Assembly: GCA_903920975.1 (NCBI GenBank)
Contig: CAIXNZ010000055.1
Location: 1-13,473, forward strand
Source of the DNA: Candidatus Falkowiibacteriota bacterium
GTDB lineage: Bacteria > Patescibacteriota > Patescibacteriia > CAIXNZ01
Reading direction: 5' to 3'
Length of the DNA stretch: 13,473 nt
In this document: positions 7,320 to 13,473 of the stretch, piece after piece
Numbering within the stretch: position 1 is the first letter of the stretch
How the letters are laid out: each line of letters begins with the position of its first letter
The notes under the pieces: generated by a model
The model's input: the letters and a program-made list of their open reading frames with translations, nothing else
What the model was told of the DNA's origin: nothing
Databases searched by the model: none
Made by a program: the position numbers and the translations under genes

Positions 7320-7321
7320 AT

Positions 7322-8227
7322 TTAGAGAGTTAAAAAATATAAACCTAGGCCTATTAATATTATAGCAATTATTTTACGGATAATCTCGGGACGCGTAAAC
7401 TTTTCTTTCAAGACTGCATATTTTTTACCCAACAGCGCTGTGAGTAGAAAAATAAAGGCATATTGAATGGCTTGGAGCGCGTTCACCAAGCTGGCGCTGG
7501 TTAGAGCCAACGCGTAACTTTGCCCAACCACCCCCAACCCGCCCAAAATCTGCACGGCTAAAAGCAAGCCTGCCTTATTGCCTTTTTTAGGCTTTTTAAG
7601 ATCTTCTTTGACAAAGTGTCTATACTTTGACACTAATAAAATTGCCAAAGCTGTTAAAATACCACCAATTCTTATCCAGAAAAAACCAGAGACAAATGGC
7701 TGGTGCGTATAAGTGTATTTTGCCAAGACATAGCTGGCTGCAAAAAATATCCCAGCATATAGCGCATAGCGCGCCTGTTTTTTTAAAACCCTTTTGCTTT
7801 CATGGTCATGATCTTTTGTGGGCCAAGAAATAATAATTATGGCCGCAACTAAAATTGCAAAGGCAAAAAATTCGCTGCTCTTTAATGATTCCGAAATAAA
7901 AAACAATGAAAAAATAAAAGTAAAAATCGGACTTGTGCCGCCCAATATCGTGATGGCCCGCGTAGTCTCCCCCAAATGCAGTGCCTGATACATAAAATAA
8001 AGTGCTAGCACAAAAGCTGGTCCGCCAGCCAAAGCCCAAAAAATATGAACTGGACTCGGGATAACCACTCCAAAAGGAATTAATAATACGGCAAAGACGC
8101 CCAAGACACCAACGTAAAAAGCATAAACAATGGGCTTGGTCTGATATTTACTGACCATCAATTTATCGCCGATATTGGCCAGGGCAAAAAGCAAGTACGC
8201 GATTATTGTGATGTAAAGCCAAAACAT
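7322..8227 (-). CDS. DMT superfamily (EamA-type) transporter
   Basis: The 301-residue protein is a nearly continuous series of about ten hydrophobic helices in two halves, as expected for two EamA repeats. The first half contains HLGETTRAITILGGTSPIFTFIFSLFFISESL (about 88-119), the classic end of an EamA repeat, where a conserved Glu follows the helix. The second half has the equivalent ASLVNALQAIQYAFIFLLTALLGKKY. Between the halves is a charged cytoplasmic linker (about 137-151). Such transporters move small metabolites or nucleotide sugars across the inner membrane; the substrate is unknown. Its ATG overlaps the exonuclease stop (TAATG at 8229-8225), indicating translational coupling, and the hydrolase gene follows after two bases. 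A plus-strand frame at 7627-7833 and a minus frame at 7806-8039 are shadows. Confidence 0.85.
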   Translation of the reverse strand: MFWLYITIIAYLLFALANIGDKLMVSKYQTKPIVYAFYVGVLGVFAVLLIPFGVVIPSPVHIFWALAGGPAFVLALYFMYQALHLGETTRAITILGGTSPIFTFIFSLFFISESLKSSEFFAFAILVAAIIIISWPTKDHDHESKRVLKKQARYALYAGIFFAASYVLAKYTYTHQPFVSGFFWIRIGGILTALAILLVSKYRHFVKEDLKKPKKGNKAGLLLAVQILGGLGVVGQSYALALTSASLVNALQAIQYAFIFLLTALLGKKYAVLKEKFTRPEIIRKIIAIILIGLGLYFLTL

Positions 8228-8940
8228 TATTTTATATTTAAATATTTATCCCACTTTAAATAAAGTTCCCGTGTCGCCCTTAAATCAGCGGCATTATATA
8301 TGGCGATTTTTTCATATTCTTTGGCGCTAAAAAGTGGTGCCACCTCATCACCATCAACACCGTTTTCTTTGGGGCTTTTGATACCCAAAGCGCGGCAAAC
8401 TATATGTAATTTCGGCCTTCTTTGCACCGCGCCATAATAAGTTAGTTGATCCATTAAATCAATGTGCAGGGCGTTAAATTTTTGACTGTTTAAATAACGA
8501 TTGGACATTAAATCTTTGGTTGGCTTCACCTCATTGACAGCTGAACGCATCATTAAAAATGGCACATCAAAACCGCGACCATTGTAGCTGACAAATTCAG
8601 TATATTCTATGGCACCCTGCCAAAATTTTTCCAGCATGGCTTTTTCAGTCAAAACTTTATATTTAATTCCATCGGCTTCAAAATCTTTTACCTTGCCTTC
8701 TGGCGCTTGAAAATAAACCACACCCCGATTTGTTTCCAATTCTAAAACGCCAATGGCCACAATTTCGCCGGTAAAGGGCGAAAAGCCCAGACCATTTTTT
8801 ACATTATCCAGAGCCACGGAATAGGCCTCGTCAGAATAAGCTTCTTTTTTTAACCAGTAGCTAAGAGCTTTTTGGGTGATTTCATCCATGGCTTCCCAGC
8901 TCTCGCCAATGGTTTCAATGTCAAATATTAATTTGGGCAT
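8227..8940 (-). CDS. DEDDy 3'-5' exonuclease, RNase H-like (PF10108-like)
   Basis: The 237-residue protein carries all three exonuclease motifs: ExoI FDIET (D7 and E9), ExoII SYNGRGFDVPFL (118-129, with D125) and ExoIII YNAADLRAT (Y215-x3-D219), the DEDDy form. This matches the predicted 3'-5' exonuclease related to the PolB proofreading domain (DNA_pol_B_exo2, PF10108), found as a stand-alone protein. It probably degrades single-stranded ends of DNA or RNA in the cytosol using two metal ions; the actual substrate is unknown. It is first in a three-gene operon with a transporter and a hydrolase. The pairing has no obvious shared pathway. The leader contains a palindrome and AAAGTT repeats. 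The start at 8940 is supported because the catalytic strand LIFDIET begins four residues in. Confidence 0.9.
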   Translation of the reverse strand: MPKLIFDIETIGESWEAMDEITQKALSYWLKKEAYSDEAYSVALDNVKNGLGFSPFTGEIVAIGVLELETNRGVVYFQAPEGKVKDFEADGIKYKVLTEKAMLEKFWQGAIEYTEFVSYNGRGFDVPFLMMRSAVNEVKPTKDLMSNRYLNSQKFNALHIDLMDQLTYYGAVQRRPKLHIVCRALGIKSPKENGVDGDEVAPLFSAKEYEKIAIYNAADLRATRELYLKWDKYLNIK

Positions 8941-8951
8941 ATTTAATGAGT

Positions 8952-8984
8952 TTAAAGTTTTTAAAGTTATAAAGTTTACTTTAT
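8952..8984. promoter_or_regulatory. Palindrome and AAAGTT repeats upstream of the exonuclease operon
   Basis: A 16-base palindrome with 7-base arms (ATAAAGT, TT, ACTTTAT; 8969-8984) lies 29 bases upstream of the exonuclease ATG. Three tandem copies of A/TTAAAGTT (8952-8959, 8961-8968, 8969-8976) run into it. This could be an operator, or just AT-rich low-complexity sequence. No convincing promoter was seen between it and the ATG. Confidence 0.3.
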
Positions 8985-9017
8985 GAACCTTCTACTTTCT
9001 ACTTTACAACTAAATCC

Positions 9018-9052
9018 ATTTTAACATAAAAAGAAGCCGTTTGATATGCTTC
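9018..9052 (-). repeat. Repeat copy A: terminator plus extended -10, after the restriction gene
   Basis: This 35-base block matches copy B (11439-11473) at 32 positions: 20 identical bases, three differences in the loop, then 12 identical. On the minus strand GAAGC (9052-9048) and GCTTC (9037-9033) form a hairpin followed by five T (9032-9028), a terminator for the restriction gene ending at 9190. It continues directly into TGTTAAAAT (9026-9018), an extended -10 that could start transcription of the exonuclease operon. Confidence 0.8.
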
Positions 9053-9100
9053 CTTCTATAATAACTTCGACTTTTTTTGTTTTGATCGAAAAGCACAGAT

Positions 9101-9140
9101 GTTGGGGGTAAATGCCCGAAGCCAAGACACCCAACTTTTT
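9101..9140 (+). terminator. Plus-strand stem-loop with T-tract, origin unclear
   Basis: GTTGGG (9101-9106) pairs with CCCAAC (9130-9135), followed by TTTTT (9136-9140). The 23-base loop can form a small inner hairpin (GG TAAATG CC). It reads as a plus-strand terminator or structured RNA, yet no plus-strand gene lies upstream. The stretch 8941-9189 is otherwise non-coding and holds only this, repeat copy A and the AAAGTT repeats. Confidence 0.45.
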
Positions 9141-9189
9141 AAATTTACATGATGAATAAATTTGTTCAACAATTTAGTCAAAATTTTGT

Positions 9190-9903
9190 TTAAATACTTT
9201 TAAGATAATGGACTATCTTTTCAACAAACATTTCGTAATCATTCAACACCATCGCATTCCCAAATGATCCGGATATACCAGTAGATACCCGCATGGCAAC
9301 ATTGCGGGTTTGATTTAGGTAATATCTTTTATATTTTGATTTTGTGTTTATTATACGGTGATTACATTCTGGAAATTTAATAATAAATAGCAATGTTTTG
9401 ATTGGGGTATGTAAGTATCTCTCTGTGTTATCTCTAGATAATACAATATATTTATCAATATTGTGGTTAGTAATTTTTTCCCATTTTGTTATTATACCTT
9501 CTTTATTATAATAGGGCATCTCTTCTGGTAGGATCAGAATTTGAAAGTACTCCTTATTGTTTGTTCTAATATTAGCTGTTTCGCCCAACATGTTTTCAAA
9601 ATAATTATTTGAATTCTGGGAATAATTATTCATTACGAATTTAACCCCAATTCCAGCGATATCATTTTCATTTTTTGAAATTAGAATATCGACAGTTTTT
9701 TCCATATATCTTCCACCCATTTTCCCTTCTTTGCAGTTGCCTACGCCGAGTGATCTAACTCCATATCTTTGCCCCAATCTATTTTTAATATCATTTGCTA
9801 TTGCACCATGTAATATAATTAATTTCTTATTACTTCGCGAATGCGTTTCCAAAAACTTAATAAATGATTTTTTAACTGTCCGTAGAAATTGATAATTATT
9901 CAT
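9190..9903 (-). CDS. Putative type II restriction endonuclease (PD-(D/E)XK-like)
   Basis: I do not recognise the family by name. Taking the first ATG (9903), the protein has 237 residues; a longer reading from a TTG at 9957 would overlap the methyltransferase end and is less likely. The core GGRYMEKTVDILISKN (63-78) followed by IAGIGVKFVMNNYSQNSNNYFENMLGETANIR (82-113) suggests a PD-(D/E)XK nuclease: D72 at the end of a strand, K88 in GVK, and E103 or E108 further on. The usual acidic residue two before the Lys is Gly86. A glutamate moved to the next helix, as in Cfr10I-type enzymes, could compensate. It starts 10 bases after the adenine methyltransferase stop, which makes it the natural restriction partner. 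Lys/Asn/Ile-rich composition suggests horizontal acquisition. A nuclease in a defence context is likely; the recognition site is unknown. Confidence 0.7.
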   Translation of the reverse strand: MNNYQFLRTVKKSFIKFLETHSRSNKKLIILHGAIANDIKNRLGQRYGVRSLGVGNCKEGKMGGRYMEKTVDILISKNENDIAGIGVKFVMNNYSQNSNNYFENMLGETANIRTNNKEYFQILILPEEMPYYNKEGIITKWEKITNHNIDKYIVLSRDNTERYLHTPIKTLLFIIKFPECNHRIINTKSKYKRYYLNQTRNVAMRVSTGISGSFGNAMVLNDYEMFVEKIVHYLKSI

Positions 9904-9913
9904 ACTTTTTAAA

Positions 9914-11374
9914 TTAAAATAAAGCAGGTTGAGATTTAGAAAATTGAGGATGTACAAAATCTTTCAGAAAACCTTTCGCGTAAGACTTATAGCCCCCACG
10001 ATAACTTTTTGAAACAGAGTTAATATGCTCTTCCATTAAGTCAGAATTTAATGCTTCACATAATTCGTAAAAATCAATATTGTTTTTCGGTTTAATACAG
10101 TATCCTGCATAAAAACTTGTTTCTTCATCTTCTATCACATAGAAACGGGGGGCAAGATTCATGGTGCTGGTTATAATTTTTTTACCAAAGCTAGTTTTTA
10201 ATCCCTGATTTCTGCCAAAAGCGTAAAATTCTTCATAATTTTTACCTCCCCCCTTGTCTCTCATTCCTAAAACATCACGTTGTTGTAAAAAATATCTATA
10301 CGCTTCGGGATAATCTTTTTGAAAAATATTTCGCGGTATTATTTTTTCATTTTTGTACGGAAAAATCATAAAAAGATTTTGATTTTTTCCCTTGTAAGTA
10401 GATGCTTTAATAATCGGGACGCATAGTTTTTTCTCTATCTTAAAACTATTAAGGTAAAAATAATTTTTATCACTTTTCTCTGGGGAAAAAATATAAATTT
10501 CATCTTTGAGCGTGGCTATTCCATAATGAATATTAGCGATTTCTTGAAGTGTGGAGTATTTTTTGTTAAGCTTAACAATTTTATCTAAATATTTTTTATC
10601 AAAAAATTCCCATCTTTCGGGCCTCATGTGCTGAGCAGATATTTTTTTATACTCAATATTTTTAAAATCGTTTTTAAAATTTACTGCGTACAGAAATCCC
10701 TTTGTTTTTTCTTTCTGCATAAATGTAACCGCCGTGTATGCAGTAGCATCTTTAAAAACTTGAAAATGATCAAAATTTATTATTTTTGTTAGATGTGGCA
10801 ATATTAAATTGCGTAAATTTTTACCCGCTGCCGAATAAAAATGAGAGTTGGGGGTAATAAAACATATTTTACCATACTCGCTAAGTAACTTTAATGCTTG
10901 CTCAAAGAAACAAAAATACAAATCAATCGAGCCGCTGGAAGCAGTAATATAATTTTTTTGCAATTGGTCCTTTCTCCCATTTAGATTTTGTATACGAACA
11001 TAGGGCGGATTACCAATTATAAAATCAAATTTTTTATCAAAATTATGGAAACAAAAGTCATCCGCTATCGCATTATATTTAGTGATTTTGATTTTTGATA
11101 ATTTTTGTAAATTTTGTTTGGTTTTTTCTATATATTCCTCTGATATGTCGGTAAAATAAATATTTTCCTCTATTACTTTCTCTATTTTTTTGCCTGATAA
11201 TTTTGAAAATTTTTGAGCCGCGGCAATTATAAAAACCCCCTCACCGCAGCCCGCATCCAGTATTTTCTCATTTCCTCTTATTTTTTTGCCACTTGATACT
11301 TCGTCAATCATAAAATCAGCCACCCATCCGGGGGTAAAGACAACGCCATTTTGTTTTTTGATTGCGGCGTTCAT
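9914..11374 (-). CDS. Gamma-class adenine-N6 DNA methyltransferase (type II, TaqI/Eco57I-like)
   Basis: From ATG 11374 the protein has 486 residues. The N-terminus holds motif X (VVFTPGWVADFMID, 11-24), then motif I DAGCGEG (40-46), the motif IV catalytic tetrapeptide NPPY (122-125) followed by VRIQN, and a motif VI region CFITPNSHFYSAAGKNLR (171-188). The order X-I-IV with NPPY defines a gamma-class adenine methyltransferase. The C-terminal half (about 270-486) would be the target-recognition domain. It protects host sites from the adjacent nuclease gene (10-base gap). Reading further upstream to a TTG at 11509 would run through a terminator repeat, so it was rejected. TGC-TATAAT ends six bases before ATG, so the mRNA is probably leaderless. 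The gene is visibly more AT-rich and Lys/Asn-rich than yebC or the PBP, consistent with transfer. Confidence 0.9.
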   Translation of the reverse strand: MNAAIKKQNGVVFTPGWVADFMIDEVSSGKKIRGNEKILDAGCGEGVFIIAAAQKFSKLSGKKIEKVIEENIYFTDISEEYIEKTKQNLQKLSKIKITKYNAIADDFCFHNFDKKFDFIIGNPPYVRIQNLNGRKDQLQKNYITASSGSIDLYFCFFEQALKLLSEYGKICFITPNSHFYSAAGKNLRNLILPHLTKIINFDHFQVFKDATAYTAVTFMQKEKTKGFLYAVNFKNDFKNIEYKKISAQHMRPERWEFFDKKYLDKIVKLNKKYSTLQEIANIHYGIATLKDEIYIFSPEKSDKNYFYLNSFKIEKKLCVPIIKASTYKGKNQNLFMIFPYKNEKIIPRNIFQKDYPEAYRYFLQQRDVLGMRDKGGGKNYEEFYAFGRNQGLKTSFGKKIITSTMNLAPRFYVIEDEETSFYAGYCIKPKNNIDFYELCEALNSDLMEEHINSVSKSYRGGYKSYAKGFLKDFVHPQFSKSQPALF

Positions 11375-11380
11375 GTTTAT

Positions 11381-11389
11381 ATTATAGCA
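11381..11389 (-). promoter_or_regulatory. Extended -10 promoter for the methyltransferase, probably leaderless
   Basis: TGC (11389-11387) and TATAAT (11386-11381) on the minus strand lie exactly six bases before the ATG at 11374. The -35 region is only a T-run, so the extended -10 would carry the promoter. The arrangement is the same as upstream of the gene at 843. Confidence 0.5.
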
Positions 11390-11438
11390 AAATTTTAGGA
11401 TAAAAAAAATCGTTTTTTTTGCGGTTTTTACTACCTTA

Positions 11439-11473
11439 ATTTTAACATAAAAAGAAGCAACTTGATATGCTTC
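11439..11473 (-). repeat. Repeat copy B: terminator plus extended -10, between the Shedu gene and the R-M unit
   Basis: Direct-repeat partner of copy A (9018-9052). Here the stem is longer because flanking A/T bases also pair (AAAAGAAGC with GCTTCTTTT, 11450-11477). On the minus strand it is followed by TTTTT and then TGTTAAAAT (11447-11439). It probably terminates the Shedu transcript (stop at 11563). Together the two copies bracket the whole restriction-modification unit. Confidence 0.8.
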
Positions 11474-11562
11474 TTTTATTATACTGACTGGCCTCTTTAT
11501 TTCAGACAAGGGCCATGAGAGATCCTACCACCCTTGGCAAGAATGTTCCGAAACTAAAAACC

Positions 11563-12624
11563 CTAGGCTTCTTTTTCCAAACTATCCAATATTTTGTTTG
11601 CCCTACTATACAAATGGTCAAATGTAATAATTTCAATTCCATGCAAACTATCGTTTAATAAACGAAATGCTGTTTTTTCTTCTAACTGCCAAGTGTCAGA
11701 TCTCCCAAGAATTATTGTACACTTTGGCTTTACTGGCGTTTCGCAATCATTCTTTCTACACCAATCAGCATCAGAAAACTTTTTCTCAACTTGAAAAATA
11801 TAGTTTGTAGCCTGAGTGATTGCACCTTTTAATTCTTCGCTGTACTGTAGAAAATTTCTGTATTTTCTATAACTTCCGTTAGAATTTTTTTGCCAAAATT
11901 CAACATGCGGATGCTTAATTTCTACAATATCAATAAATCCGTCATCGGATTCAAGCAAGTAATCCGCCGTATCCCATAAATCAATTCTGCTTTCATCAAG
12001 TAAGACAAAATATGATAGACCAAACATCCATCTATTTTTTTCTAAAAGTGGCTGCCAGTAATTACGCTCTATTTTCTTCGTATCAGCAAGAGATATCTTA
12101 AACTCTTCTAGCGCGATCCTCCTGGCTTGGACCAACTTGTAAGTTAATATTTTCTTGTCTAACTCTGGGTATTGTTCCTTAAACAACTGATAGATTGTTT
12201 CCTTGTTTTTTGAAGATCGTAATATTTGTCGAACTAAATCAACGGTCACATCGTCATTTGATAAAATAGCCGAGGTATAATCTTTGGATAAAATATCTAT
12301 ATTAAGCAAAGCTTCGTTGGCTTTAATATAGGCGGAAAGTTTTTCGAGTGATGTTCTGCCGGAAATAGTAAACCCAGCATCAGAAATAATATTCTCTTCA
12401 TCCCAAAATGGCGCCTCCTTTATCTTTTTGAATTTGGAAAACTTTAACGCGTAATGGTGCGTCTTTTTCTGTTGCTTGTCGGGAATGAATGTCGCCTGAA
12501 TTTTTACAAGATAAATGACTCTTGTTCTGTCGGTTAATTTTTCTGCATTAACAAAAATGGGGTCGGGAAATCCGAAATTTTTTGCTTTCTTTACATGTAA
12601 ATTATAAAACTCCAGTGCATCCAT
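11563..12624 (-). CDS. Shedu anti-phage defence nuclease (DUF4263 / SduA-like)
   Basis: The 353-residue protein has a poorly conserved N-terminal half (1-180), probably a sensor or regulatory region, and a C-terminal DUF4263 nuclease domain. The latter begins with ERNYWQPLLEKNRWMFG (186-202). It then shows the PD-(D/E)XK core RIDLWDTADYLLESDDGFIDIVEIKHP (213-239), with D221 and E235-x-K237 as likely catalytic residues. Next come a helix with Q271 (LKGAITQATNYI, 265-276), a strand CTIILGRSD (302-310) and the closing NDSLHGIEIITFDHLYSRA (324-342). This layout is that of SduA, the single-gene Shedu system that protects bacteria from phages by nuclease activity. It lies 41 bases downstream of dnaN and upstream of an R-M unit, a small defence island. 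Catalytic residues look intact. Family assignment is from motif recognition; a stand-alone DUF4263 protein with another role is the alternative. Confidence 0.85.
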   Translation of the reverse strand: MDALEFYNLHVKKAKNFGFPDPIFVNAEKLTDRTRVIYLVKIQATFIPDKQQKKTHHYALKFSKFKKIKEAPFWDEENIISDAGFTISGRTSLEKLSAYIKANEALLNIDILSKDYTSAILSNDDVTVDLVRQILRSSKNKETIYQLFKEQYPELDKKILTYKLVQARRIALEEFKISLADTKKIERNYWQPLLEKNRWMFGLSYFVLLDESRIDLWDTADYLLESDDGFIDIVEIKHPHVEFWQKNSNGSYRKYRNFLQYSEELKGAITQATNYIFQVEKKFSDADWCRKNDCETPVKPKCTIILGRSDTWQLEEKTAFRLLNDSLHGIEIITFDHLYSRANKILDSLEKEA

Positions 12625-12665
12625 GATTTTTAAATAAAGGCCAATAAAATATCGTAGTTTAACTA

Positions 12666-13473
12666 TTATTGTTTAATCGGCATTATAATATACAAGTAAT
12701 CTAGGGCGGCGATGGCTTCATTTTTTTCATCAAGACTTTCAGCTGGCCGCAAAACGCAAGGATTGGCCGCGTCAGTCATTTCAAAAATCACATCAGTGGA
12801 GTCAATATTTTGCAAACCATCCAGAAGATAACGATAATTTATGACCACTTTATTATTTTCACCCTCAATTTTTCCCCCAACCTTAGATTTGCTCTCACCC
12901 ATCTGGTTATTGGTTGAGGAAACAATCAGCTGGCTTTCTTTAAGTTCCAGATTAACGTCATAGATGCCGGAGCGGGAAAATAAGGAGGCGGTTTTGGCGG
13001 CTTTGATAAAATCCGCGATATTCACAACTGCCCTGGTTTTATAATTAGTCGGAATTATTTGCTTATAGTTCGGATATTGGCCCTCAATAACACGGGAAAC
13101 CAATTCAACGCCATTAAAAACAAATAAAACCTGATTTTCTTCAAAATATATTTCAATCTTTTCCAAGTCAGTGGATTCTTCTTCACTACTGCCAGATCCG
13201 GACAAAGTAGACAGGATCCTAAAAAGTTCCTGTATTGTTTTAGCTGGTATTATCACCTCTTTTTCCTCTTTCACTTCCTCGCTTAATTTAATCTTTTTTT
13301 CAGCAAGGCGATAGCTGTCAGTGGCGGCAATTGTTAAATTCTTGCCGCTAAAATTAAAATAAACTCCGGAAATTTCAGGTCTTGTTTCAGAGACAGAAAC
13401 AGAAAACAACACCTGGGTAAAGGCTTTTAATAAATCTTCAATACGGCAAATATATGGAGTCTTTTTTTCTACC
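12666..13473 (-). CDS. dnaN: DNA polymerase III beta sliding clamp, partial (N-terminus beyond right edge)
   Basis: The frame is open to the right edge, so this is the C-terminal ~268 residues of a protein normally about 370 long. It covers the end of domain 1 or the start of domain 2 through domain 3. The sequence before the internal GTG at 13412 reads RIEDLLKAFTQVLFSVSVSETRPEISGVYF, continuing into LTIAATDSYRLAEKK, which matches the LLK..I.QT.FAVS.SETRP..TGV....ATDSHRLA signature of DnaN. The end YIIMPIKQ matches the conserved clamp C-terminus (YxxMPxR/K). The clamp encircles DNA and tethers Pol III and repair factors. The GTG is not a real start. The gene ends in tandem stops TAA TAG; the Shedu gene starts 41 bases downstream, with no terminator seen between, so read-through into the defence gene is possible. 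Confidence 0.95.
   Translation of the reverse strand, partial: VEKKTPYICRIEDLLKAFTQVLFSVSVSETRPEISGVYFNFSGKNLTIAATDSYRLAEKKIKLSEEVKEEKEVIIPAKTIQELFRILSTLSGSGSSEEESTDLEKIEIYFEENQVLFVFNGVELVSRVIEGQYPNYKQIIPTNYKTRAVVNIADFIKAAKTASLFSRSGIYDVNLELKESQLIVSSTNNQMGESKSKVGGKIEGENNKVVINYRYLLDGLQNIDSTDVIFEMTDAANPCVLRPAESLDEKNEAIAALDYLYIIMPIKQ

Noticed and set aside
9904..9957. 18-residue N-terminal extension of the nuclease from a TTG
   Set aside because: It overlaps the methyltransferase end and is low-complexity; ATG at 9903 gives a clean 10-base gap.
11375..11509. 45-residue N-terminal extension of the methyltransferase from a TTG
   Set aside because: It would translate through repeat copy B and the promoter; motif X sits normally when starting at ATG 11374.
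11507..11537. T-box-like AGGGTGG sequence and a CAAGGG/CCCTTG inverted repeat downstream of the Shedu gene
   Set aside because: The rest of the T-box consensus (ACCGCG, specifier stem) is absent, and it lies after, not before, a gene that would need it. A weak hairpin only.
11594..11794. 66-codon plus-strand frame
   Set aside because: Antisense shadow of the Shedu C-terminal domain.
13410..13412. GTG as a start codon for the beta-clamp gene
   Set aside because: The frame continues to the window edge with clamp-like sequence (DLLKAFTQV), so the GTG is an internal Val.

Overview
The window looks like chromosomal DNA from a low-GC bacterium, most likely a Patescibacteria (Candidate Phyla Radiation) genome. 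This is an inference from AT-rich compact genes, the yebC-ruvC pair, rare Shine-Dalgarno sequences, a class A penicillin-binding protein with an extra C-terminal Ig-like domain, and several small proteins without obvious relatives. Stop codons include TAA, TAG and TGA, as in the standard bacterial code. No rRNA, tRNA, CRISPR array or transposase was seen.

Left part (1-1755): two minus-strand genes, a membrane-anchored methyltransferase resembling the FAM173 / ATP-synthase-c methyltransferases and a GT-C type membrane glycosyltransferase that runs off the left edge. The glycosyltransferase frame is open across all 281 codons from 843 to 1. Between the methyltransferase and yebC lies a 250-base non-coding stretch. 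It holds divergent promoters and a candidate ~120-nt minus-strand RNA ending in an unusually long terminator-like hairpin just before the methyltransferase start.

Centre (1756-5720): three plus-strand housekeeping genes, yebC (regulator or translation factor), ruvC (Holliday-junction resolvase) and a PBP1A-type peptidoglycan synthase, each with its own probable promoter. A bidirectional terminator separates them from the convergent minus-strand genes.

Right-centre (5780-8940): a minus-strand operon of a DEDDy 3'-5' exonuclease, a DMT/EamA transporter and a membrane-anchored glycoside-hydrolase-like protein (TAATG overlap, then a 2-base gap). It is followed by an independently promoted 161-aa protein of unknown function with a C-terminal helix-turn-helix-like segment.

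Right part (9190-13473): a small defence island downstream of dnaN (the partial beta clamp at the right edge). It has a Shedu-type (DUF4263) nuclease, then a two-gene restriction-modification unit: a gamma-class adenine methyltransferase with NPPY and a compact putative endonuclease with a PD-(D/E)XK-like core. The R-M unit is bracketed by two near-identical 35-base direct repeats, each combining a minus-strand terminator hairpin with an extended -10 sequence. This suggests either a mobile cassette or a repeated insulator.

Across the window many starts lack a Shine-Dalgarno. Two genes have TATAAT ending exactly six bases before ATG, the spacing expected for leaderless mRNA, and extended -10 (TGn) promoters recur.
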